DNA from: an uncultured Atopobium sp.
Lineage (GTDB): Bacteria; Actinomycetota; Coriobacteriia; Coriobacteriales; Atopobiaceae
Length of the DNA stretch: 23,024 nt
NCBI GenBank assembly: GCA_946999785.1
Contig: CAMQEO010000010.1
Coordinates: forward strand, 1 to 23,024
Direction: 5' to 3'
The translations under genes and the position numbers were made by a program. Under the pieces are notes generated by a model. The model had not been told where the DNA came from, made no database searches, and saw nothing but the letters and a program-made list of their open reading frames with translations. Positions 14,743-22,551 of this stretch are shown here, piece by piece; within the stretch, counting starts at the first letter, position 1, and each line of letters begins with the position of its first letter.

Positions 14743-15636
14743 CTAATCTTGATGTACATAGCCTAATTTTTTAATCTCTGAAGCATCTTTTCGCCATAAG
14801 GGAACAACACATACCACTAAATCTAAAAAGACACGTGCTCCCAATAATTTTTCTATATCCTTACGAGCCTCAACGCCAATCTTTTTGATAAGCGTTCCAC
14901 GTTTTCCAATAATAATAGCCTTTTGTCCCTCACGTTCAACGATGATTTGCGCGCGAATTGCACAGACATCATGATGATGCCATTCAAATTCAGAGACATC
15001 AACAGCAACACTATGGGGGATTTCATCGCGGGTAAGATTAAGAACTTTTTCGCGGATAAACTCTGCAATCAAATCTTTATCGGACATATCAACATCCATA
15101 TCGGTTGGAAACCAATAGGGACCAGCTGGAAGATGCTTGCGCACAATCTGCAAAAAAGTATCAACGTTAAAGTTTTTACGCGCGCTTACTACAAGCGTTT
15201 GATCATAATTTGCAAGCTTTGAAGCCGCTTCAAGTTGTTTTGTAACAGTTGCAGCATCAACTTTATCCGCTTTGGTAATTACCAGTAATTTAAAAGGAGC
15301 CAAGCTCTGTTGAATATGATGAGCGACCCATGCATCACCGCGCCCTACTTCTTGAGATGCGTCAATTAAATGAGCAACCACGTCTACATCTTTAAGCTCA
15401 GCAAGCGCGGTTTGATTGAGCTCTTTACCTAAGGCATCTTTAGGCTTATGCAAACCTGGAGTATCAACAATAACAATCTGAGAGTTGTCATCGGTAAGAA
15501 CTGCACGCATGCGCCTTCGTGTGGTTTGAGCCACACGAGAGGTAATTGCTATTTTTCCTCCGTAGCATGCATTTAAAAGCGTTGATTTGCCAACACTTGG
15601 TCTTCCTACCAAACTTACAAAACCGCTGGTAAACAC
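14743..15636 (-). CDS. era: Ribosome-assembly GTPase Era
   Basis: Essential GTPase that binds the 3' end of 16S rRNA and checks 30S maturation. 297 aa, the family norm. G1 GRPSVGKST (11-19), the switch-like TSRVAQTTRRRMRAV, G3 DTPGLHKP, G4 TKAD and G5-like SARK are present. A C-terminal KH domain (IIGKRGTLIKKIGVEARKDIEKLL) binds RNA. The frame is open to 15750, but AAAGGAG (15645-15651) sits eight bases before GTG 15634-15636, and this start gives the standard N-terminus; a longer start would overlap dgkA. It is 44 bp after dgkA, in the same likely operon as ybeY and dgkA. Confidence 0.97.
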   Translation of the reverse strand: MFTSGFVSLVGRPSVGKSTLLNACYGGKIAITSRVAQTTRRRMRAVLTDDNSQIVIVDTPGLHKPKDALGKELNQTALAELKDVDVVAHLIDASQEVGRGDAWVAHHIQQSLAPFKLLVITKADKVDAATVTKQLEAASKLANYDQTLVVSARKNFNVDTFLQIVRKHLPAGPYWFPTDMDVDMSDKDLIAEFIREKVLNLTRDEIPHSVAVDVSEFEWHHHDVCAIRAQIIVEREGQKAIIIGKRGTLIKKIGVEARKDIEKLLGARVFLDLVVCVVPLWRKDASEIKKLGYVHQD

Positions 15637-15680
15637 AAACGTTGCTCCTTTGTATTGATCTACACCAATTAAATAAAACT

Positions 15681-16058
15681 CTAAAGTAACCCTAAAGCTC
15701 GCAGGTATAAGCCTAAACCAACAACACCAACCATCAGGCATAATACCCAAACAGCAGCTGCTGCAATATCTTTTGCTTTCCCTGCAAGAGGATGAAACTC
15801 CGGAGATACCAAGTCGACAACTGCCTCGATGGAGGTATTAAAAAGTTCGGCCGAAATTACGCAGCCGCAACACAAAATATAAATACACCATGCAAGTGCA
15901 TCAAAGCAAACGAGAAACCCCAATACACATCCTATAACACCAGCTACAAGCATAACTCGAATATTGCGCTCTTGATGAATAGCTGAGCGAAACCCCTGAA
16001 TGGCAAATAAAAATGATCGTCTAAAAGTGGGATGTGTGGGATGTTTGCCAGGGATCAT
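15681..16058 (-). CDS. dgkA: Diacylglycerol/undecaprenol kinase (DgkA family)
   Basis: Small integral membrane lipid kinase. In Gram-positives this family phosphorylates undecaprenol, recycling the carrier lipid for wall synthesis. 125 aa with three membrane helices (about 35-52, 55-73, 100-119) and the catalytic motif AELFNTSIEAVVD followed by HPLAGKAKDIAAAAV, matching the family's E-x-x-NTxIE...D and AKDxAAxAV pattern. FLFAIQGFRSAIHQERNIRVM is the typical N-terminal amphipathic segment. It starts 2 bp after the ybeY stop, so it is translationally linked. Substrate preference (undecaprenol versus diacylglycerol) is inferred from Gram-positive relatives. Confidence 0.95.
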   Translation of the reverse strand: MIPGKHPTHPTFRRSFLFAIQGFRSAIHQERNIRVMLVAGVIGCVLGFLVCFDALAWCIYILCCGCVISAELFNTSIEAVVDLVSPEFHPLAGKAKDIAAAAVWVLCLMVGVVGLGLYLRALGLL

Positions 16059-16060
16059 AG

Positions 16061-16567
16061 CTACTCTTCCCCACGGTGTCTGGTAAGCGTAACATGGCCT
16101 ACATGACGGGTTGTACCAACTTCTAAAAGCAGGCGATCTTCAAGCGCTTCCATAACCTGTGCCTCATCGTCCGTAAGGTGATCATATCCTAGTAGATGAA
16201 GCATACCGTGTATCAAAAGAAGTCTGCACTCGTCTTCATGCGCCATATGAAACGAATCTGCTTGGCGGGCAATATAGTTAGGAGCAAGAACAATGTCACC
16301 CAATTCGCAAACTTCTCCGTTTGCTAAATCAGGGTCATCGGGGCGTTCACATTCTAAGGAAATAACATCAGTTGGTCTATCTTGATTGCGCCACGTTTTA
16401 TTAAGCGTGTGAATATGTTCGTCTGTCACAATGGAAATCGAAACATTACAGGAACGTTGTACCTGTTGATCTTGCAAAACGTAGCTGCAAATATGCATCA
16501 TTTCGTCTTCTTCTAATATGCTGTCTACTTCTTCGTCGCAATAAAAGTTATACGAATGCTCCACCAT
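16061..16567 (-). CDS. ybeY: Endoribonuclease YbeY (rRNA maturation factor)
   Basis: Zinc-dependent single-strand endoribonuclease acting in 16S rRNA 3'-end maturation and ribosome quality control. 168 aa. The zinc motif HxxxHxxxxxH is intact (H120, H124, H130 in HGMLHLLGYDH), with TLNKTWRNQDRPTDVISLE and LGDIVLAP upstream, all family hallmarks. AAAGGTGG lies three bases before ATG, a short spacing. It is followed by dgkA and era; YbeY and Era interact functionally in 30S maturation in E. coli, consistent with shared transcription. An extended -10 promoter lies upstream, after the end of phoH. Confidence 0.97.
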   Translation of the reverse strand: MVEHSYNFYCDEEVDSILEEDEMMHICSYVLQDQQVQRSCNVSISIVTDEHIHTLNKTWRNQDRPTDVISLECERPDDPDLANGEVCELGDIVLAPNYIARQADSFHMAHEDECRLLLIHGMLHLLGYDHLTDDEAQVMEALEDRLLLEVGTTRHVGHVTLTRHRGEE

Positions 16568-16600
16568 GATCCACCTTTAGTTTTGTTATACGTACACGCT

Positions 16601-16609
16601 ATTATACCA
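16601..16609 (-). promoter_or_regulatory. Extended -10 promoter for ybeY-dgkA-era
   Basis: On the minus strand TGG-TATAAT is a perfect extended -10 (TGn plus consensus TATAAT), 34 bases before the ybeY ATG. No strong -35 is seen, which extended -10 promoters tolerate. It allows ybeY-dgkA-era transcription independent of phoH. Confidence 0.6.
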
Positions 16610-16655
16610 ATATATACCTTACAACTCCCCTACAACGCAAGTTTTAGCAGAGATC

Positions 16656-17612
16656 TTAAGACCTGAGCTTTTCAAACGCATCGTAGGCATCAACAATAGA
16701 AGCAACTAAGCTATGTCGCACAATATCATTTCTGTCAAGCGTTACAAAAGCAATATCGCCAAGGTTGCCTAAAATCTTTTGAGCCGAGATAAGTCCGCTT
16801 GTTCCAGCAACATCCTTTTGTGTAATATCTCCAGTTATAACAAAACGAGAACCAAAACCAAGTCGAGTCAAAAAGAGCTTCATTTGTGCATGTGTGGTAT
16901 TTTGCGCTTCATCCAAAATAACAAATGCATGGTTAAGGCTTCTTCCCCTCATATACGCCAAAGGTGCAATTTCGAGCGTACGATTTTGGATCCAGCCTCC
17001 AACGGTTTGTGTTCCTTCTAAATCTATAAGCGCATCATAGAGTGGTCGAATATAGGGATCTAACTTGTCTTGCAAAGTGCCCGGCAAAAACCCAAGTGAT
17101 TCTCCGGCTTCAATAACAGGACGCGTGAGAATAATGCGTGATATTTCGTGATTTTTTAAAGCGCGCAGTGCAAAAGCAAGTGCTAAATACGTTTTGCCCG
17201 AACCTGCAGGTCCTGTTACAAAAGTTATGCTGTTATGCTGAATTGCCTGGCAATACTTTTTTTGACCTACGGTCTTAGGTACAACAGCGACACCTTTGCC
17301 ACTTGTATACACAACAGACGCATCCACCGATTCATCAGTATTGTCTGCGTGAAAATAATCGTCAATAAGCAGGCTAATTTCATCAGATGAGGGGTGCAAA
17401 TCTTGTTGCAATAAGCTTATCAGCTCATGAAGTACATGTAATGCTGCATCAGTTGACGAGGTAGAACCCTCAACAGTTAAACGATTGTGGTATACGCGCA
17501 AAGAAACGCCTAAGTGAGATTCAAGCAAACGAAGCACACAATCTCGTGTGCCAAAAAGTTCTGCAAGATTTATGTCGCATGGAATGATAAGTTCTTTTTT
17601 TATAACTTCCAT
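16656..17612 (-). CDS. phoH: PhoH-like ATPase (YbeZ family)
   Basis: P-loop ATPase of the PhoH/YbeZ family, repeatedly adjacent to ybeY and thought to act with it in RNA metabolism as an ATPase/putative helicase. 318 aa. A KH-like N-terminal region (about 15-70) precedes the PhoH core: Walker A GPAGSGKT (134-141), LTRPVIEAGESLGFLPGTLQDKLDPYIRPLYDAL, LAYMRGRSLNHAFVILDEAQN (Walker B), LTRLGFGSRFVITGDITQ, and the terminal RNDIVRHSLVASIVDAYD. Three in-frame ATGs occur (17627, 17618, 17612); AAAGG with six-base spacing favours 17612. It lies 88 bp before ybeY. Two dyads overlap its presumed promoter. Confidence 0.95.
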   Translation of the reverse strand: MEVIKKELIIPCDINLAELFGTRDCVLRLLESHLGVSLRVYHNRLTVEGSTSSTDAALHVLHELISLLQQDLHPSSDEISLLIDDYFHADNTDESVDASVVYTSGKGVAVVPKTVGQKKYCQAIQHNSITFVTGPAGSGKTYLALAFALRALKNHEISRIILTRPVIEAGESLGFLPGTLQDKLDPYIRPLYDALIDLEGTQTVGGWIQNRTLEIAPLAYMRGRSLNHAFVILDEAQNTTHAQMKLFLTRLGFGSRFVITGDITQKDVAGTSGLISAQKILGNLGDIAFVTLDRNDIVRHSLVASIVDAYDAFEKLRS

Positions 17613-17628
17613 AGCCATCCTTTGCATA

Positions 17629-17666
17629 CGTAAAACAGTTGTTAGCTAACCTGTCAAAATTTGACA
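17629..17666 (-). promoter_or_regulatory. Candidate phoH promoter with two overlapping dyads
   Basis: On the minus strand TTGACA (17652-17657), a perfect -35, is followed after 17 bases by TTTACG (weak -10, 3/6). The -35 is half of the near-perfect dyad TGTCAAA-T-TTTGACA (17652-17666). The spacer begins with g and then contains the 10-bp palindrome GTTAGCTAAC (17641-17650). Together they look like an operator-controlled promoter, although the -10 is poor. Confidence 0.4.
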
Positions 17667-17691
17667 CTCTTTTTTACAGGGCACTACATAC

Positions 17692-18957
17692 TTAGAGACG
17701 CTCAACAAGTAAGCTTGCGTCTTTCATAACAGATAAAATACGCACGTCAATAAGGGTATCGAGCTGTGCTTGTTTATCAAGATGAACGTCGAATAAACCC
17801 GAGGTAACACCATAGCCTACCCCTTGGACAAGCACACGATCGGTTTGTCCAATAAGCTTCTTTGCTTGTTCATAGCGCATACGAGAAGCAAGCTCACGCA
17901 TGCACTTACTTCTTGATGCCATGACATGGGGATCAACTTGATTGGGAGCGCTTGCTGCAGGAGTGCCTTCACGTTTTGAATATCTAAACACATGCATCTT
18001 AGCAAAGCCCATACGCTCACAAAAATCATAGGACGTTTGAAATTCATCATCAGTTTCACCTGGAAAACCTACAATTAAATCGGTACCAAGCGCAATTGAA
18101 GGCATATAAGCACGTGCATTTTCTACGGCTGCAGCATATGAGCTTGCGGTGTAGTTTCTCCTCATGCGTTTAAGGGTTGCCTCGCAACCCGATTGCAAAC
18201 AAATATGCAAAAATGGAGCGATTCTTCCTTGTGATTGAGCCATTACCCTCAAAAGCTCATCAGTTACATCGGGCGGCTCTATCGAAGAAAGACGCACTCG
18301 TTCAACTGGTGTTTCATCAAGGATAAGCTGTAGTAAATCGGGAAGCCGAACGCGAGATCCATGATAAGTTTCTCTAAAATCGCCCAAGTTAATACCAGTA
18401 AGCACCACTTCGCGTGCGCCATGGGCAATGGATGATCGAACTGATGCCAAAACAGACTCACAGCTCACCGAACGCGCAGGCCCTCGTGCTTTCCACACGA
18501 TACAAAAAGAGCAACGATTATTACATCCATCTTGAACTTTAATACCGGGACGCATTCTGCCTGTTGGCGTGGGCGTCTGAACAAGATCCCCGTCATCGTC
18601 TACCGAACCTGCAATACAGCCAAATTCTCCCAACACACGCTGGCATACTCGAGCTTTATTACGTTCAACTAACACATTATCGGCAATAGAAGACAACTCA
18701 TCAGCATGTAAATTTGCAACACAGCCTGTAGCAACTACAAAGGGCACGTTAGCAAGATTTGCGGCACGACGCACAATTTTGCGTGTTTTAGCTTCGGCTT
18801 CTCCTGTTACGGCGCAGGTATTGATAACAATAGCGTCGGCCTCATTTTGGTTAACAACCTTACACCCTGCTCGTTCGAGCTCAGAGGCAATAACGTCGGT
18901 TTCAACGCGATTAACGCGACAACCTAAATTGATAAAAGCAACCTTAGGTACCTGCAT
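17692..18957 (-). CDS. mtaB: tRNA t6A37 methylthiotransferase MtaB
   Basis: Radical SAM enzyme that converts t6A to ms2t6A at position 37 of ANN-decoding tRNAs. 421 aa. MTTase domain Cys C13 (NLGCRVNRVETD), C48 and C79; radical SAM CxxxCxxC at C145, C149, C152 (VQDGCNNRCSFCIVWKARG); LTGINLGDF; a C-terminal TRAM-like domain from about 360. LGCRVN plus QDGCNNRC distinguish MtaB from MiaB (GCQMN) and RimO (GCAKN). Its ATG overlaps the dnaJ stop by one base (TAATG), so translation is coupled. The dnaJ-mtaB proximity is familiar from Gram-positive heat-shock operons, usually with prmA and rsmE between; both are absent here. Confidence 0.95.
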   Translation of the reverse strand: MQVPKVAFINLGCRVNRVETDVIASELERAGCKVVNQNEADAIVINTCAVTGEAEAKTRKIVRRAANLANVPFVVATGCVANLHADELSSIADNVLVERNKARVCQRVLGEFGCIAGSVDDDGDLVQTPTPTGRMRPGIKVQDGCNNRCSFCIVWKARGPARSVSCESVLASVRSSIAHGAREVVLTGINLGDFRETYHGSRVRLPDLLQLILDETPVERVRLSSIEPPDVTDELLRVMAQSQGRIAPFLHICLQSGCEATLKRMRRNYTASSYAAAVENARAYMPSIALGTDLIVGFPGETDDEFQTSYDFCERMGFAKMHVFRYSKREGTPAASAPNQVDPHVMASRSKCMRELASRMRYEQAKKLIGQTDRVLVQGVGYGVTSGLFDVHLDKQAQLDTLIDVRILSVMKDASLLVERL

Positions 18958-20042
18958 TAGTTTCGTCCGTCTACCAGTTTTTTAATACATGCCTTATCGG
19001 CCTTTGAAAGTCCTTTAGGGCTTATAACACGAACAACTGCAACAAGAGAGCCACGCGCAGAGCTTTGACGGCGCGGCATACCTTTTCCAGACACGCTAAT
19101 ACGCTGGCCATATTCACAAGAAGAAGGAATATGTACTTCAACAGTTTCGTCTGGCAAAATGCCTGAAACCTTTTTTGTACAGCCAACAATAGCCTGCAGG
19201 GAGTCAATGGTAAGCTCACAGAAAAGGTCATCACCTTGGCGTTCAAATGTTTTGTGCTCGTTTATAACAATACGAAGCAGTAAATCACCTGATGCAGCAC
19301 CACGCAAGCCTGCTTCGCCTCGGTGAGCTACTCTCATGGTCTGACCACTGTGAATACCACGTGGAATTTCAACAGAAACACGTTCACGCGTGGGAGTTCT
19401 TCCTTGCCCTTGACATGTTTCGCACGGGTGATCAAATACTTTACCCATACCACCGCAAGCATTACAAACCGTTTGAGATTGTACTTGGCCAAAAATAGAT
19501 TGCTGAACTTGTGTTACAACGCCTGTTCCCTTACAGTGCGAGCACGTTACTTCATGAGCGTCGGCAGCTGAGCCTTTGCCGTTACAATCATCACAAGGAG
19601 CAAGACGTTCGTATGCGATTTTTTTACTACAACCGCTCGCTGCTTCTTCAAGCGTAATGGTAAAGTTCATGCTCATATCGCGACCGCGGTTTGGAGTAGC
19701 CGCTCCAGAAGATCTACGTGCACCACCTGAGAAAAACGAGCTGAATATGTCGTCAACGTCAAAACCTGAACCTCGAAAGAAATCGGACATATCAACATAA
19801 TCACTGTGAAAACCAGCTGGGCCTGTGGCGCTGCCGTATCGGTCATAATTAGCGCGTTTTTGCTCATCGGAAAGAACCGAATATGCTTCGTTTACTTTTT
19901 TAAATTTCTCTTCTGCATCGGCTTCCTTATTAATATCAGGGTGCAACTGACGTGCTTTCTTTAAGAAAGCACGCTTGATGGTTTTAGCATCCGCATCGTG
20001 CGCAACACCTAATATATCGTAGTAATTTTCTTGTGCAGCCAT
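18957..20042 (-). CDS. dnaJ: Chaperone DnaJ (type I Hsp40)
   Basis: Co-chaperone that delivers clients to DnaK and stimulates its ATPase. 361 aa. J domain 1-70 with HPD (34-36). Short G/F-rich region (about 70-115). Zinc domain with all four CxxCxGxG motifs (C150/C153, C167/C170, C193/C196, C207/C210). CTD-I and CTD-II (VEIPRGIHSGQTMRV, LTIDSLQAIVGCTKKVSGI, GKGMPRR) and a short C-terminus. DYVDMSDFF and FDVDDIFSSFF resemble actinobacterial/Gram-positive DnaJ. The nearest ribosome-site candidate is about 13-15 bases from ATG, so coupling to the preceding gene (32-bp gap) is likely. No dnaK or grpE is in the window. Confidence 0.97.
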   Translation of the reverse strand: MAAQENYYDILGVAHDADAKTIKRAFLKKARQLHPDINKEADAEEKFKKVNEAYSVLSDEQKRANYDRYGSATGPAGFHSDYVDMSDFFRGSGFDVDDIFSSFFSGGARRSSGAATPNRGRDMSMNFTITLEEAASGCSKKIAYERLAPCDDCNGKGSAADAHEVTCSHCKGTGVVTQVQQSIFGQVQSQTVCNACGGMGKVFDHPCETCQGQGRTPTRERVSVEIPRGIHSGQTMRVAHRGEAGLRGAASGDLLLRIVINEHKTFERQGDDLFCELTIDSLQAIVGCTKKVSGILPDETVEVHIPSSCEYGQRISVSGKGMPRRQSSARGSLVAVVRVISPKGLSKADKACIKKLVDGRN

Positions 20043-20074
20043 AGTGTGTATAAATCCCCACCTTTAATAACAAC

Positions 20075-21214
20075 TTACAAACCCAAAAGTTTACGTATTA
20101 CAACAGGAACAATAGTTATACAAAACGAAATCAGCAAAGGTGTATATCCCGCTTTACCTACGCTTCTCCACCAACCTAAAGGATGAACAATACCACGTTT
20201 ACATAAGGTGGTTATCCCGATAATGACAAGAATTGCAGGAAATACAAAATTGGAATAGAGCGTATTGGTATACACGCCAATCGCAAGTATTGGAATCACA
20301 AAACCTAAGCAACGCGCACCAAGCCGCTCTGCAGGTATAAGACGCTCGGATGCAACAACACATTCAATAATCAAATCATGAGCAGCTTTGTTATACGTAC
20401 CTGCGTGTCCTTTATGTTTAAGAACAATGCGATGCTCATCGTGCGTGTGAGCTGGAACTAAGACTTCAACAATATCTTTTTTGAGGCTGCGTCCGCTCCC
20501 TAGACAATTTGCGCACGGATTAACAATCAGTTTACCTGATCCTTTACAATGCGAACACATCATAGTATGAGATGACATCCCCAAAAGCATAACAAAATCG
20601 AGCTCAAGCGTTCCTTTTCCATCACAAACAGGACAGCTAATTGTCTGCAGCTCACCTTGAGCACCAATTCCATGACAATCATCACATGCAACAAAATGCG
20701 AATAAGATATTTTTTTAGTACACCCCTGCTTTGCCTGTTTATCATCTAAATGCAGCAAAACGGTAATGTCTTTTCCTTCAATATCTTGATATGCAAACTC
20801 GCGCAGCGTTTCGCTATAGCTGGTAGAAGAAGGGTTTTGATTAAAGAAATCAAAGTCAATATTTGTTCCAAAACCAGCTGCACGCAAAAAATCATCTAAA
20901 TCAAAACCATCTGGAGTGCCAAACCCACCTTGCGCAAAAGGATCTGGAGAGCCATAAGGAGATTGTGACATAAAAGGATTTCCATTTAAGGAAGCATCAT
21001 AGCGCTTGCGTTTTTGTTCATCGGAAAGAACTGCATATGCCTCTGAAACTTCTTTAAAACGTTCTTCAGCATCAGGCGCCTTATTGATATCGGGATGAAG
21101 TTTACGGGCCCTCTGTTGAAACGCTTTACGAATCTCTGAGGACGTTGCACTCTGGCTTACGCCTAGGATGTCATAATAATTTGTTTTTTGAGCCGATGCC
21201 ATACCCATTCCCAT
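20075..21214 (-). CDS. Membrane-anchored DnaJ-like protein (J + zinc finger + CTD-I + C-terminal membrane helices)
   Basis: Probable Hsp40 tethered to the membrane. About 379 aa. J domain with YYDILGV and HPDIN (HPD about 40-42); G/F/P-rich linker (about 75-130); CTD-I strand, then all four CxxCxGxG motifs intact (C177/C180, C194/C197, C220/C223, C234/C237) and the returning CTD-I strands to about residue 290. There the similarity to the next gene (dnaJ) stops: CTD-II and the dimerisation region are absent, replaced by about 90 residues with three hydrophobic segments (about 303-315, 321-338, 358-375). I expect the J domain to be cytosolic, recruiting DnaK to the inner face. ATGs at 21214, 21208 and 21202 are all possible; none has a clear ribosome site. 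It lies 32 bp before dnaJ. Confidence 0.85.
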   Translation of the reverse strand: MGMGMASAQKTNYYDILGVSQSATSSEIRKAFQQRARKLHPDINKAPDAEERFKEVSEAYAVLSDEQKRKRYDASLNGNPFMSQSPYGSPDPFAQGGFGTPDGFDLDDFLRAAGFGTNIDFDFFNQNPSSTSYSETLREFAYQDIEGKDITVLLHLDDKQAKQGCTKKISYSHFVACDDCHGIGAQGELQTISCPVCDGKGTLELDFVMLLGMSSHTMMCSHCKGSGKLIVNPCANCLGSGRSLKKDIVEVLVPAHTHDEHRIVLKHKGHAGTYNKAAHDLIIECVVASERLIPAERLGARCLGFVIPILAIGVYTNTLYSNFVFPAILVIIGITTLCKRGIVHPLGWWRSVGKAGYTPLLISFCITIVPVVIRKLLGL

Positions 21215-21281
21215 CGCATATCTTATCAATTCTTATAAATTGTACCCTTATATGCCTCTTAATTGATGATAATTTCATGGT

Positions 21282-22547
21282 TTAATGGTTAAGGCACCAA
21301 ACAGACTTAAGTTCCATAGGAGCTAAATCGAGCATCGCTTCAAAAATATAATTTCCTAAAAGCCACCCTTTATGTGTTGCCTTAAGATATCCATGATCGT
21401 AGGTCATAAGTCCTAAATCTATGAGTTTATCAAATGTTGCGTGAAGCTTTTGAGTTCCTAGCACTTCTTCTGCATAGCTGATGAGCTCGGGGTCAATACC
21501 GCTCGTTAAGCGCGCTTCAAGCATCAAATCCTCGGCAAGTACTTGCGGCAAGGTTAAAAATTCAAGCGAAGCTTTGCGCTGCGAAAGCCTAGGGTTGCGA
21601 ATAAAAGAGGCTCGAGAATCTGTACAGGTAATACGAACTCTTACGATATCTAAGGGAAGATCTGGCAAGGTTTTCCATACCTGTTTTAAGCACCTATAAG
21701 CGTGAACTGTGAGCATAGACGCAGCAGAAGGTCCAAGTCCTAGATAGGTTTGCGCACTCCAATAACCACGATTATGACGACATTGCTGATGCGTGTGAGC
21801 ATAACTTGAGGTTTCGTAACGCATATACCCATAAGACTCAAGGACATTATGAGCAATATCCATACGAGCTGCTTGAACTTCCTCACTATTAAATTTGGGG
21901 TGCGTATGCGCATAGCGTGCCCAAAATGGCGTTGATTTTTCGATTGTTAAAGGATAAATACTTACGTGATCCACCTTACAGTTGATAACATCATGCAAAC
22001 TTTTGAGCCATGAATCATCAGTTTGCAAAGGAATAGCACACATAAGGTCACACGACACGCTAAAACCCATGGCTTTGAGCGCCATAAGTCGCTCAAGCGC
22101 ACGCTCGGGTGTGTGCGTTCTTCCAAGTGCCTTAAGTTCATCTGGATTGGTAGATTGAACTCCACATGAAACACGGTTAATACCTTGACGGAGCATATGA
22201 GATAAAAGATCATCACAAGCAGATTCAGGATTCACTTCACACGATTTCTCACGCAATGATGGACACGTTTCACAAGCACATTCAATAATGTCAGGTAACT
22301 CATGAGGTAACGCCGAAGGGGTGCCGCCTCCAATGTAGAGCGTTGTAGTATGCTCACACAAATTGGCAGCTTTAAGTTCGTTAAGCTGGGTTTCTAGAGC
22401 AGCTGCATACTCAGAGGGAACTGACGTAGTACGTTTAAAAGGCCAGCTTGCAAAATCGCAGTATCCGCACTTTTGCGTACAAAATGGAATGTGAAGATAC
22501 AGCTCATGAATATCTGTATCAACCAAACGTTGTTTGTATGCCATCAT
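21282..22547 (-). CDS. hemW: HemW-like radical SAM protein (heme chaperone / former coproporphyrinogen oxidase-like)
   Basis: Radical SAM family member of the HemN/HemW group. 422 aa from ATG 22545-22547. The cluster motif CTQKCGYCDF (C23, C27, C30) follows LYLHIPF. YIGGGTPSALP, VNPES, INRVSCGVQSTNPDELKALGRTHT and the later GYWSAQTYLGLGPSAASM and C-terminal winged-helix-like region fit HemW. The CxxxCxxCxF form with no extra downstream Cys argues for HemW (heme insertion) rather than genuine HemN. The frame extends to 22640, but that would overlap the dus gene by about 90 bp. The ATG lies 4 bp after the dus TGA, suggesting coupling. Gram-positives often have hemW directly before the hrcA/dnaJ region, as here before the DnaJ pair. 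Confidence 0.9.
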   Translation of the reverse strand: MMAYKQRLVDTDIHELYLHIPFCTQKCGYCDFASWPFKRTTSVPSEYAAALETQLNELKAANLCEHTTTLYIGGGTPSALPHELPDIIECACETCPSLREKSCEVNPESACDDLLSHMLRQGINRVSCGVQSTNPDELKALGRTHTPERALERLMALKAMGFSVSCDLMCAIPLQTDDSWLKSLHDVINCKVDHVSIYPLTIEKSTPFWARYAHTHPKFNSEEVQAARMDIAHNVLESYGYMRYETSSYAHTHQQCRHNRGYWSAQTYLGLGPSAASMLTVHAYRCLKQVWKTLPDLPLDIVRVRITCTDSRASFIRNPRLSQRKASLEFLTLPQVLAEDLMLEARLTSGIDPELISYAEEVLGTQKLHATFDKLIDLGLMTYDHGYLKATHKGWLLGNYIFEAMLDLAPMELKSVWCLNH

Positions 22548-22551
22548 AAAA

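Noticed and set aside
15637..15750. Longer Era start at 15750
   Set aside because: It would overlap dgkA by 70 bp and add an N-terminal stretch absent from Era; GTG 15636 has a strong AAAGGAG site.
17652..17677. Plus-strand TGTCA...TGACA hairpin followed by CTCTTTTTT as a terminator
   Set aside because: No plus-strand gene precedes it and the loop is too tight for the full stem; it is better read as a minus-strand -35/operator dyad.
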